Source: Anaerolineaceae bacterium UBA4890 (lineage in GTDB: Bacteria > Chloroflexota > Anaerolineae > Anaerolineales > Anaerolineaceae). Taken from it: a DNA stretch of 55,491 nt. How positions within the stretch are numbered: the stretch's first letter is position 1; the number at the start of each line of letters is the position of its first letter. The position numbers and the translations under genes were made by a program. A model generated the notes under the pieces. That model was not told where the DNA came from. It saw only the letters and a list, made by a program, of their open reading frames with translations, and ran no database searches. Of the stretch, positions 17,571 to 25,264 are shown piece by piece. Location of the stretch: assembly GCA_002399085.1 (NCBI GenBank), contig DHCY01000027.1, forward strand, positions 100,797 to 156,287. Direction: 5' to 3'.

Positions 17571-18263
17571 ATGAGCGAAACAATCCTGGTCGTGGATGAC
17601 CAAACCAACGTCCGCAAGCTTCTTAAAGATTATCTGACCAGCCAGGGTTACCGCGTGGTGCTGGCAAGTGATGGTCAGAGCGCTCTTTTTGTTGCCCGAC
17701 ACGAACATCCCGATCTGATCCTCCTGGATATCATGATGCCCGGCATGGACGGTTTTCAATTCCTGAGCGCTTTCCGCCGTGAGAGCCAGATCCCGGTGAT
17801 CATCATCACTGCCCGCGAAGAAGAAACTGATGCCGTATTGGGACTGGAGCTGGGTGCTGACGATTACGTTATCAAGCCCTTCCGTATGCGTGAACTGGTT
17901 GCCCGCATCCGCGCTACGCTGCGCAGGCAGGGAGAGCAACCTGAGGCGCAGGAGTTTTTGCGCGTAGGTGAAATCCTCCTTGATCGTGGATTACACCTGG
18001 TTTCGGTCAGGGGAGAAACCGTCAACCTGACACCGCTTGAATTCGACCTGCTTATGACCCTCATGCGCACGCCCGGCAGGGTTTTTACCCGCACCGAACT
18101 GGTGGATCGCCTCCTCGAGAGTGGTTTTACCGGTTTGGAGAGCACCCTGAATGTCCATATGCGCAACTTGCGCCGCAAAATCGAAATAGACCCGGCAAAG
18201 CCAGAATATCTTGAAACAGTTTTTGGCATCGGCTACCGCATCATCCAGGATGGTTCCAGGTGA
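17571..18263 (+). CDS. OmpR/PhoB-type response regulator
   Basis: A 230-residue two-component response regulator. The receiver has the full active site: Asp9-Asp10, phospho-acceptor Asp53 (in LLDIMMPGMDG), switch Thr80 and Lys102 (IKPF). The winged-helix DNA-binding domain (about 130-228) ends with TLNVHMRNLRRKIE and VFGIGYRI, as in PhoB. It should bind DNA as a phosphorylated dimer. Its stop codon overlaps the GTG start of the sensor kinase gene by 4 bases, so the pair is translationally coupled. Confidence 0.95.
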   Translation: MSETILVVDDQTNVRKLLKDYLTSQGYRVVLASDGQSALFVARHEHPDLILLDIMMPGMDGFQFLSAFRRESQIPVIIITAREEETDAVLGLELGADDYVIKPFRMRELVARIRATLRRQGEQPEAQEFLRVGEILLDRGLHLVSVRGETVNLTPLEFDLLMTLMRTPGRVFTRTELVDRLLESGFTGLESTLNVHMRNLRRKIEIDPAKPEYLETVFGIGYRIIQDGSR

Positions 18264-19732
18264 AACGTTCCATCAGCTTCAAGCTCGCGCTCGCTTTCAT
18301 TATTACAACAGTCCTCACCGCCCTGCTGCTGACAATCGCTTTTCTTACTACCAGCACCACCAGTTTTGAGCAATACGTATTTGACCAACAGTTTTACACA
18401 AAATTATCCCTGGTCGAAGAATTTTATGCCAGCAACAATAGCTGGCTGGGCGTGGACCAAATTCTGGAATCCCCTATGGGCGGCATGATGGGCGGCGCCG
18501 GTGGCATGCATGGTCAGGGTCAGGGACAGGGCGGCAGATTCAACCAAACATCCCAGGCTGCAACTTCCAGCCCTCAGACAGCAATGATGGGGGCGGCTGG
18601 GCGCCAATATGCCCTGGCAGATGCTGATGGGGAGGTTATATTCGGAATTGAAGGTATTTATACGGAAGGAGAGCAGCTTTCTGCCGAGGCGCTCGAAGCG
18701 GGAGTTCCAATTCAGTTCAATGGACAGACCGTGGGTACACTTTTTGCCAAACGCCAAAACATCGTTTATTCCCAGGCTGAGCAACTTTTCCTGGATCGCA
18801 GCAAAACCAGCTTATTGATTGCCTTGCTGGTCACCGTCGTTATCGCCGCGTTGGTTGGCGTGCTGCTCTCGCGCAACCTCACCCGACCGGTGATCGAGTT
18901 GACCGCTGCTGCTCAAAACCTGGCAGCCGGCGACCTGAGCCAAAAGGTGGAAGTATATTCCAACGACGAATTGGGCGAATTGAGCAAAGCTTTCAACCAG
19001 ATGAGCGCGGAAATTGCGCAAAGTGACCGCCAACGCAAGCGTATGACTGCCGATATTGCTCACGACCTGCGCACGCCCCTGACCGTGATCGGCGGATATA
19101 TCGAATCAATGCGCGATGGCGACCTCGAGCCGACCCCCGAACGATTGAGCTTACTTCATTCTGAAGTCACCCGTCTCAACCACATGGTCACGGACCTGCG
19201 CTTACTCAGCCAATCTGATGCCGGCGCGTTGCCGCTGAACCTGCAGCCGATCGAACCCAAAATACTCCTGGAGCAAGTCCGTCAGTTATTCGACCTGCGC
19301 GCCAAAGAGAAAAACATCAGCCTGGCAGTTGAAACAGAAGAAAACCTGCCAATGATTTCTGGAGACGAGATGCGCCTGGTCCAGGTGATGGAAAACCTGG
19401 TGAGCAACGCCCTTCGCCATACCTCCGAAGATGGAAAGATTCAATTGAGTGCGAAAGCAGAACTGCCAGGTGATGAAAAAACTGGTTGCGTACGTTTCAC
19501 TGTCAGCGATAATGGCGAGGGGATACCCGAGGGTGAGCTTCCCTACATTTTCGACCAATTTCACCGGGTCGATAAAAGCCGCCATGCCGATGAGAGCCAG
19601 AGTGGTCTGGGGTTGGCAATTGTAAAGGCGATTGTCCAGGGGCATGGAGGCAGAGTCTGGGTCGAATCAACACTTGGACAGGGCACAGCTTTTCATTTTT
19701 GCATTCCATTCGCCGATATTTCGCCGGTTTAG
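18260..19732 (+). CDS. Sensor histidine kinase with Met/Gly/Gln-rich extracytoplasmic insert
   Basis: A 490-residue membrane kinase: helix 1 (about 8-32), extracytoplasmic domain (33-182), helix 2 (183-204), HAMP (205-257), HisKA with the phospho-accepting His268 in DIAHDLRTPLTV, and HATPase_c with N box (NLVSNALRH), G1 (DNGEGIP) and G2 (SGLGLAI). The sensor domain contains a low-complexity segment (residues 72-114) with clustered Met, Gly and Gln and one His, starting SPMGGMMGG. Met-rich periplasmic segments often bind Cu(I) or other soft metals; that link is a guess here. Start is GTG at 18260, overlapping the regulator's stop. Confidence 0.95.
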   Translation: MKRSISFKLALAFIITTVLTALLLTIAFLTTSTTSFEQYVFDQQFYTKLSLVEEFYASNNSWLGVDQILESPMGGMMGGAGGMHGQGQGQGGRFNQTSQAATSSPQTAMMGAAGRQYALADADGEVIFGIEGIYTEGEQLSAEALEAGVPIQFNGQTVGTLFAKRQNIVYSQAEQLFLDRSKTSLLIALLVTVVIAALVGVLLSRNLTRPVIELTAAAQNLAAGDLSQKVEVYSNDELGELSKAFNQMSAEIAQSDRQRKRMTADIAHDLRTPLTVIGGYIESMRDGDLEPTPERLSLLHSEVTRLNHMVTDLRLLSQSDAGALPLNLQPIEPKILLEQVRQLFDLRAKEKNISLAVETEENLPMISGDEMRLVQVMENLVSNALRHTSEDGKIQLSAKAELPGDEKTGCVRFTVSDNGEGIPEGELPYIFDQFHRVDKSRHADESQSGLGLAIVKAIVQGHGGRVWVESTLGQGTAFHFCIPFADISPV

Positions 19733-19821
19733 TCGACATTGTTTCATTATCACCCCCTCCTGATGAAGGGATTAGTGGGATAGCATTTTCGCCAGAGAAT
19801 AAAAAAACTAATGCGATTCGC

Positions 19822-19850
19822 TTGACAGCCATCCGACGAACGAGTAAAAT
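19822..19850 (+). promoter_or_regulatory. Sigma70-type promoter of tRNA-Phe
   Basis: TTGACA (19822-19827) and TAAAAT (19845-19850) are 17 bases apart, and the expected start site about 19857 is just before the tRNA at 19861. This is the clearest promoter in the window. Confidence 0.85.
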
Positions 19851-19860
19851 CTTTTCTCAC

Positions 19861-19933
19861 GCCGAGTTAGCTCAGTTGGTAGAGCATTCGACTGAAAATT
19901 GAAGGGTCCACAGTTCGAGTCTGTGACTCGGCA
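19861..19933 (+). tRNA. tRNA-Phe (GAA)
   Basis: A 73-base cloverleaf: acceptor GCCGAGT pairs with ACTCGGC, D stem GCTC/GAGC with loop AGTTGGTA, anticodon stem TTCGA/TTGAA with loop CTGAAAA giving anticodon GAA, and T stem CACAG/CTGTG with TTCGAGT loop. The discriminator base is A and the CCA end is not encoded. It is transcribed alone between a good promoter and a strong terminator. Confidence 0.96.
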
Positions 19934-19939
19934 CAAAAA

Positions 19940-19968
19940 CAACCGCCTGAACTGAGCGGTTGTTTTTT
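19940..19968. terminator. Terminator after tRNA-Phe
   Basis: CAACCGC and GCGGTTG form a 7-base-pair stem followed by TTTTTT on the plus strand. The 5' side is AAAAAC, so it may also stop the convergent acidic-protein gene. Confidence 0.85.
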
Positions 19969-19993
19969 CTATTCTTTTCGATTTGAAAGGATG

Positions 19994-20221
19994 TCAGTCG
20001 TGCAGCTCTTCTTCATCCTCGTCAAAATCGTCGTCTTCGTCCTCGTCGAAGTCTTCCTCTTCGTCCAGACCGAGCAGCTCAGCCATTTCAGAATAATCGT
20101 AATCTTCGACTTCGATCAGGTCATCCAATTTTTCGTCGATGCCTTCAAGTGCATCAGCGATTCGCTCGATTGCCTCTCGCAGTAGGCTAAGTTCGTGGAG
20201 TAATTCGTCGTTGTATTCCAT
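19994..20221 (-). CDS. Small, extremely acidic coiled-coil protein
   Basis: A 75-residue protein. The first 35 residues form an amphipathic helix with heptad-like spacing (LLHELSLLREAIERIADAL), and the rest is almost all Asp and Glu (from EEEDFDEDEDDD to the end). A GGAGCC site precedes the ATG at 20221, and the upstream in-frame codons have no such site. I do not recognise a named family. It might be a small oligomeric or nucleic-acid-mimic protein, but that is speculation. It is convergent with tRNA-Phe. Confidence 0.75.
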   Translation of the reverse strand: MEYNDELLHELSLLREAIERIADALEGIDEKLDDLIEVEDYDYSEMAELLGLDEEEDFDEDEDDDFDEDEEELHD

Positions 20222-20321
20222 AGCAGGCTCCTTTTTTTCAAATGGTACCAAGAATATGCCGAATGTTAGTGCTTCGGTTAAGGTTTAAATAATTCTATCA
20301 GAAAAACGGTTATGACACAGA

Positions 20322-20327
20322 TATAAT
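20322..20327 (+). promoter_or_regulatory. Candidate -10 box for the phosphofructokinase gene
   Basis: TATAAT lies 31 bases before the ATG at 20359, and a GAGGAG ribosome site sits between. The -35 element is not recognisable. Confidence 0.4.
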
Positions 20328-20358
20328 AGAGAGAAACTGATAACGAGGAGAGTGTTCT

Positions 20359-21489
20359 ATGAAAATTGGTCTTCTAACTGCAGGGAGTGATAGCCCGGGT
20401 GTCAACGCTGCCATACGGGGTTTTGGCAAAGCCGCTTCGAACGTGCCCGATGTCCAACTTATCGGTTTTCGCGATGGCTTCGAAGGGTTGGTAGAAAACC
20501 GCACAATCAATCTTTTAACTGAGGGGCTGCTCTCGGGCATATTGACCGAAGGCGGCACTATCTTGGGAACCAGCCGGCAGGTCCCTTCGGCGATGAGGCA
20601 AGGCGATGATCTGGTTGACCGGACTGAGATGGCTATTGACGCATACAAAAAAAACAAACTCGACGCCCTCGTTTGCATCGGTGATAAGTCCACCCAAGCG
20701 GCGGCATATAAACTCAGCCAGGTAGGTTTAAACGTTGTTACCTTGCCAAGGTCGGCTGAAAACGATGTGCCCATGACCGATAAATGCATCGGATTTGACA
20801 GCGCCCGCGAAATTGCCACCCAGGCGATCGACCGCCTGCATACCACCGCCAACGCCACCCATCGCATCATGATCGTCGAGCTGCTGGGCAACTCCTCTGG
20901 TTGGTTGACTCTGGGGGCAGGGATGGCGGCAGGGGCTGACGTGATTTTGGTGCCTGAAATCCCCTATTTTTATGAAGTGATCATCGAAGCGATCCAGGAA
21001 CGAAAAAAAGCCGGTCGCAATTTCTCTTTGGTGGCTGTTGCCGAAAAAGCCAGACCACGTGAGCTGGTTGAATTTATGGAAATGGCTGCTCAGCGGAAGG
21101 GCGGCACGGTTGAAGAAAAAGAAAAAACCTTCGAGAAGATCGAGAATAATTATTCAGCGCAGACCCTGCTGCTTGCCAACCGACTTGGCTCGGCAACCGG
21201 TCTCGACACACACATTACCATCCTTGGCTCTCTGGTGCGTGGTGGGGTGCCAACAGCTGCTGATCGCTTGCTGGCAACACAACTGGCAGAATGGAGCCTC
21301 AAGTTGGTTCTGGAAGGCGACTTTGGCAGGATGTCTTGCCGCCAGGACGGCGCAATGAGCAGCGTGACCTTGGCAGATGTGGCTGGCAAAAACAAGCCTG
21401 TGCCATTGGATCACGGTTGGCTGCGCGGTGCAATTCAGGTTGATACCTGTTTGGGGGTTGATTCTGAGGTGATCCTTCAAAGCGAATAA
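20359..21489 (+). CDS. Divergent phosphofructokinase (PfkA family) with altered active-site motifs
   Basis: A 376-residue protein with the PFK fold throughout: AGSDSPGVNAAIRG at the start, LTEGGTILGTSR, IGFDSA, and ITILGSLVRGGVPTAADRL. The signature residues differ. GGDGS reads IGDKS (Lys110 at the position that is Gly in ATP- and Asp in PPi-dependent enzymes). PKTIDND reads LPRSAENDV, so the catalytic base Asp is Glu134. MGR-AGW reads LLGNSSGW, replacing a fructose-6-phosphate-binding Arg by Asn. The Arg of QRGG is kept (VRGG). It may be an enzyme of altered specificity or a non-catalytic paralogue. GAGGAG precedes the ATG. Confidence 0.85.
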   Translation: MKIGLLTAGSDSPGVNAAIRGFGKAASNVPDVQLIGFRDGFEGLVENRTINLLTEGLLSGILTEGGTILGTSRQVPSAMRQGDDLVDRTEMAIDAYKKNKLDALVCIGDKSTQAAAYKLSQVGLNVVTLPRSAENDVPMTDKCIGFDSAREIATQAIDRLHTTANATHRIMIVELLGNSSGWLTLGAGMAAGADVILVPEIPYFYEVIIEAIQERKKAGRNFSLVAVAEKARPRELVEFMEMAAQRKGGTVEEKEKTFEKIENNYSAQTLLLANRLGSATGLDTHITILGSLVRGGVPTAADRLLATQLAEWSLKLVLEGDFGRMSCRQDGAMSSVTLADVAGKNKPVPLDHGWLRGAIQVDTCLGVDSEVILQSE

Positions 21490-21550
21490 CTGACTTGCGC
21501 ATCGCGGTGGGCAAGGGCGGGACTGACGGTCGAGATCCTTTCTTAACTAT

Positions 21551-21637
21551 GTACGGAACGGACACTGGCCGTTCCCAATAAAAAAGCGCTCCGCACAGAA
21601 CGGACACCGGCCGTTCCCAATAAAAAGCGTTCCGTAC
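21551..21637. repeat. 87-bp element with 10-bp terminal inverted repeats and an internal duplication
   Basis: GTACGGAACG at 21551-21560 is the exact reverse complement of CGTTCCGTAC at 21628-21637. Inside, a unit of about 42 bases (GAACGGAC-AC-T/C-GGCCGTTCCCAAT-AAAAA-GCG) occurs twice. It fills most of the 221-base convergent gap and could act as a terminator or a small non-autonomous element. Confidence 0.8.
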
Positions 21638-21710
21638 GAAAGATAATAAACTTCCATTTCAAGAAATCAGGCGGGAGACAAACCCTCACCATATAGGCTA
21701 TCACCTGGGG

Positions 21711-22457
21711 TTACAAATCGAGCTTATAACCCACACCACGCACTGTTTTGATCAACTGTGGGTTGGTGGGGTCATCTTCCAGTACTTTTCGCAGCCAACT
21801 GATGTGCACATCCAGCGTGCGGGTGTCTTCGGTGTAATCAGTCTCCCAGACTCGCTTAAAAAGCTCTTCACGGGGAAGCGGTTTGGAGCTGTTTTCCATA
21901 AATACTTTCAGCAGCCTGCTCAAACGTGGTCTGAGATAGCTGGTTTTATCAAAATAGGTGACCATGCGGGTCTTCTGGTTTAACTGCAAAGGACCTCTCA
22001 CCAAAACATCTTCATTAAAGGTCTGCTGGAACGAGCGCAGGCGATTGACCAGTTTCTGAACGGTAAAAGGAAGGTGCATGATTACATCGACTGAATCGGC
22101 ATCAGCAATGGGCTCATCTTCAGCAACAATCAGGATAACCGGGGTGTTTGGAAGGCGGTTGTGATACCACGAGCAGATCCGCAGACCGTTTGTTCGCAGG
22201 GAAGCAGCATTGATCACGATCACATCCGGGAGATATCCATTTAGCTTTACCAAGCCTTCCCCCCCGCTATTGACCTGTAACACAGGATAGCCTTTGCGCA
22301 GCAGGGCATCTTTGAAGCAAATTTCGAGTTTACGGTGCTTCTCAATCAATAAAATAGTCTGCTGCTGTGGTTCCTGTGACACGTCCTCTTCCCATTTGAT
22401 AAGCCTAACGTCTGCCTTGCCGTCTGATTCCCGATAATCGCGGGTGAACAGGCGCAT
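21711..22457 (-). CDS. OmpR-like regulator with degenerate receiver domain
   Basis: A 248-residue regulator. The C-terminal winged helix (about 150-248) is normal (TLDVHISWLRKVL, TVRGVGYKL). The receiver (about 33-145) keeps the fold but has lost every phosphorylation residue: the acidic pair is Glu39-Lys40, the phospho-acceptor is Asn83 (VINAASL), the switch residue is Val111 and the conserved Lys is Leu129 (HLPF). It therefore cannot be phosphorylated in the usual way and belongs with atypical, constitutive or ligand-responsive regulators. No kinase gene is adjacent. It is divergent from the DUF151-dnaB operon, so it may control that operon or itself; this is inferred from position only. 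Confidence 0.88.
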   Translation of the reverse strand: MRLFTRDYRESDGKADVRLIKWEEDVSQEPQQQTILLIEKHRKLEICFKDALLRKGYPVLQVNSGGEGLVKLNGYLPDVIVINAASLRTNGLRICSWYHNRLPNTPVILIVAEDEPIADADSVDVIMHLPFTVQKLVNRLRSFQQTFNEDVLVRGPLQLNQKTRMVTYFDKTSYLRPRLSRLLKVFMENSSKPLPREELFKRVWETDYTEDTRTLDVHISWLRKVLEDDPTNPQLIKTVRGVGYKLDL

Positions 22458-22543
22458 TGATGGTTGTCATGTTTCCATTATATCCGAAACTTATCGTTTT
22501 TCTCTTCAACTTCCTAAGTGGAAACTTCTGCATTCAGTGAATT

Positions 22544-22549
22544 TATAAT
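22544..22549 (+). promoter_or_regulatory. Candidate -10 box of the replication operon
   Basis: TATAAT in an AT-rich stretch, 25 bases before the ATG at 22574 and facing away from the divergent regulator gene. AAGGTGAGG follows as a ribosome site. The -35 element is weak. Confidence 0.45.
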
Positions 22550-22573
22550 TTTTAAGGTGAGGCTAGTCCAAAC

Positions 22574-23185
22574 ATGTTAGAATCTAAGTCTACAATTAAT
22601 CAGGAAAACAATTGGTGGAATATGGGAAAAATGATCGAATGTCAGATCGACAGCGTCAGAGTCAGTCTGACCAACCAGGATCGTATTATCGTCCTGAAAG
22701 ATAAGACACAAGAACGCTATGTGCCAATCTGGATTGGTTTGTTTGAAGCCGAATCGATCACAATTGCGCTGCAGAACATCGCTGTTGCCAGACCGCTCAC
22801 CCATGACCTCATGCTGGCAATTTTGAACAAAATAGGAGCACGCCTCCTTCGGGTTGAAATTACCGGGCTGGTCAGTGAAACCTATTATGCCAACCTGGTC
22901 ATCGAAACCGACAAAACCTTGTTCATCGATTGCCGACCTTCAGACGCCCTGGCACTGGTTGTTCGCACCGGAGCCCCGATCTTCGTCGATGAAGATATCC
23001 TTGAAGAAGCCGGAATACAACCGGAAGATGTGTTGGTATTTGATGACGGCGAACCTGAGGATGAAACTGAGGAAACAGGAGATTTATCGGCTTTTGAAGA
23101 TTTCCTGGAAGATCTCGGAAAAGGTGGCGACCAGGACGATTCTTTTAGCCCCGAGCCCCCCGACCCAGGTCCGGAAACTGATTAA
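22574..23185 (+). CDS. Bifunctional nuclease family (DUF151) protein
   Basis: A 203-residue protein. Residues 17-155 are the DUF151 domain: VPIWIGLFEAESITIAL, RPLTHDLMLAIL, and CRPSDALALVVRTGAPIFV. A DNase and RNase activity has been reported for a Thermotoga relative, which is why the family carries the 'bifunctional nuclease' name. The last 50 residues are a low-complexity acidic tail (EPEDETEETGD and more). The ATG at 22574 is used because AAGGTGAGG lies 11 bases upstream; starts at 22622 or 22631 (MIECQID) would suit the domain edge equally well. It is 26 bases before dnaB and the same strand, so it is the first gene of the replication operon. Confidence 0.9.
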   Translation: MLESKSTINQENNWWNMGKMIECQIDSVRVSLTNQDRIIVLKDKTQERYVPIWIGLFEAESITIALQNIAVARPLTHDLMLAILNKIGARLLRVEITGLVSETYYANLVIETDKTLFIDCRPSDALALVVRTGAPIFVDEDILEEAGIQPEDVLVFDDGEPEDETEETGDLSAFEDFLEDLGKGGDQDDSFSPEPPDPGPETD

Positions 23186-23211
23186 CCCATACCTTAAAGA
23201 CAGGAGCCATT

Positions 23212-24594
23212 GTGGACAATTCGTTTCAGCAATCTGATGAGCCCGTCTCGATCAGCGAGAATAAATTGCACGATCGGGAGATGGAAGAAGCTCTGATTGG
23301 CTCGGTATTAATCAACCCTGACGTACTTGTTGATGTGATTTCTTTCCTTGAGCCAGGCGACTTTTACCAACTCCGTCACCAGTGGATTTGGGAAGCCTTT
23401 CTGTCGCTTGATCAGGATAAGCACTACATTGATGTTCTGACCGTGCAAGATGTGCTCGAATCACGTAAACAGCTCGACGACATCGGCGGGCTGGACTACC
23501 TGCTCCAACTCAGCAACCGCGTGCCTTCCTCGCAGCATGCCGTATCCTATGCCCGCACCATAAGCGAGCTGAACACCCGCCGAAAGTTGGTCAAAGCCGC
23601 CACAGATATCGCCCAGCTTGCATATCACAAAGACATGGAGCTGGATGACGTTATTGATAAGTCGGAGCGCTCCATCTACAATGTGAGCGAAAACCGCTAC
23701 AAGCGCGATCTGGTTCCGATCGGTTACGTTGCCCGGAATTACCTCGACCAGGTTACCGAAACGAGCGCGAGCGGCGAAGAAATCGGTGGCTTGAAGACCG
23801 GACTCAAAGCAGTGGACGAAGTTTTAGATGGTTTACATAAATCTGACTTCATCATCGTCGCCGGGCGACCTGGCATGGGCAAAACCGGCTTTCTCATTGG
23901 CATTTCCAAGTATGTTGGCATGGTATTGCGCCGTAATGTGGCTATGTTTTCGCTGGAAATGTCGGCAGTTCAGTTGCTCCAACGTATGATCGCACAGGAA
24001 ACTGAGATCGATTCGCAAAAATTACGTTCCGGACATTTTTCTGTTGAAGAAGCCAACCGCTTTACCAGCGCCATTACCAAGTTTGAGAACGTCAACATTT
24101 TTATCGACGACACTCCTGGCATAACGCCATTGCAGCTCAGTGCCAAATGTCGCCGTCTCAAAGATGAGCACACCCTCGACCTGGTGATTATCGACTATCT
24201 GCAGTTAATGTCTGGCGACCGCCGTTCAGAAAACCGTGTGCAGGAAGTTTCTTTCATCTCCAGGCAGCTAAAAATGCTGGCGCGCGAACTGGATGTGCCC
24301 GTGATGGCGGCTGCCCAGCTCTCCCGTGCCGTCGAGCAGCGCCAGGATAAAACACCAATCCTTTCCGACTTGCGCGAGTCTGGCTCCCTGGAACAAGACG
24401 CCGATATCGTCATGTTCATCAACCGACCGCATATGGATGACAAAGATCATCCCTATCACAGCATTGCCAAGGTGGCGGTTGCGAAACACCGTAACGGTCC
24501 GGTTCATTCGGGCGTAGAGCTGGTCTTCCTGGAACGGTTGGCGCAGTTTAAAGACAAAGCGTATGTGAATCCAAATGACTTCCATGGAAAATAA
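23212..24594 (+). CDS. dnaB: Replicative DNA helicase DnaB
   Basis: A 460-residue helicase with the N-terminal DnaB domain (about residues 20-125, starting EMEEALIGSVLINP) and the RecA-like C-terminal motor (about 190-455). Walker A is AGRPGMGKTG (217-226), Walker B is VIIDYLQLM, and the DnaB4/sensor region reads QLSRAVEQRQDKTPILSDLRESG. It forms the hexameric ring that unwinds DNA at the fork. The start is GTG at 23212 with AGGAGCC upstream. It overlaps the DnaD-like gene by up to 20 bases, and a DnaC-like loader follows, so the operon encodes the helicase and its loading partners together. Confidence 0.97.
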   Translation: MDNSFQQSDEPVSISENKLHDREMEEALIGSVLINPDVLVDVISFLEPGDFYQLRHQWIWEAFLSLDQDKHYIDVLTVQDVLESRKQLDDIGGLDYLLQLSNRVPSSQHAVSYARTISELNTRRKLVKAATDIAQLAYHKDMELDDVIDKSERSIYNVSENRYKRDLVPIGYVARNYLDQVTETSASGEEIGGLKTGLKAVDEVLDGLHKSDFIIVAGRPGMGKTGFLIGISKYVGMVLRRNVAMFSLEMSAVQLLQRMIAQETEIDSQKLRSGHFSVEEANRFTSAITKFENVNIFIDDTPGITPLQLSAKCRRLKDEHTLDLVIIDYLQLMSGDRRSENRVQEVSFISRQLKMLARELDVPVMAAAQLSRAVEQRQDKTPILSDLRESGSLEQDADIVMFINRPHMDDKDHPYHSIAKVAVAKHRNGPVHSGVELVFLERLAQFKDKAYVNPNDFHGK

Positions 24595-25264
24595 AGCTGA
24601 ATTCTCAGAAAAAAGCTTGCAGGTTGAGCTTCCGGTCAATTTTCTTGACTGCGTTCAAAGCTTGAGCGCAGACGCGCTGCTGGTCTTGATCGCTTATTTT
24701 CAGCTGCTGAGTGAGCAGGAACAGCCTGGCGAGCTTGCCCTGCTTTTTGATTTCAAAACCAGCCTGCCCATCCAGCTTCAGCAAGATGAAGTCCGACTGC
24801 AAAGAGTGTTGGAAGAATTGCATAGAGCCGGGCTGCTGCTCTCATGGCAAGACCCCAACAACCCACAAAAGACCTACTTGATCCCAGGTACCCCGGCAGG
24901 GGTCGATATTTATTGCAAATTAAATGGGAACCCTGACCTGGTTTGCGGTTATCAGCTGGCAAAGGCAATGCCCGCCCCGGACCGCCCCAACATTTTTAAG
25001 CTTTATGAAGATAACTTTGGTGCGCTCACGCCCATGATGGCAGAAACACTGAAAGCAGATGCACAAATCTACCCTGCAGATTGGATCGAAGACGCAATGC
25101 AGGAAGCTGTCGAATATAATGCCCGTAACTGGAAATATGTGCAGGCGATTCTGCGCAACTGGCAAGCAAAAGGACGCAAGAGAACGAATGAAGAAGGTAA
25201 AAGAGATCTCGACCAATTTAGGAAACTCTATCTCGAACAAAAGCGAGACCACACCGGAGGGTGA
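24575..25264 (+). CDS. DnaD-domain replication initiation protein
   Basis: A 229-residue protein. Residues 140-200 match the DnaB_2/DnaD domain (IFKLYEDNFGALTPMMAETL, then YNARNWKYVQAILRNW), which in Firmicutes remodels origin DNA and helps load the helicase. The N-terminal about 120 residues look like a winged helix (LQRVLEELHRAGLLLSW). The frame begins inside dnaB; an ATG at 24584 is the alternative start and neither has a clear ribosome site, consistent with translational coupling. Its 3' end overlaps the AAA+ gene by 77 bases. Its position between dnaB and a DnaC-like ATPase supports a role in helicase loading. Confidence 0.88.
   Translation: MTSMENKAEFSEKSLQVELPVNFLDCVQSLSADALLVLIAYFQLLSEQEQPGELALLFDFKTSLPIQLQQDEVRLQRVLEELHRAGLLLSWQDPNNPQKTYLIPGTPAGVDIYCKLNGNPDLVCGYQLAKAMPAPDRPNIFKLYEDNFGALTPMMAETLKADAQIYPADWIEDAMQEAVEYNARNWKYVQAILRNWQAKGRKRTNEEGKRDLDQFRKLYLEQKRDHTGG

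Noticed and set aside
17439..17939. 166-codon minus-strand frame as a gene
   Set aside because: It is antisense to the response regulator and covers its promoter; the regulator has full family support.
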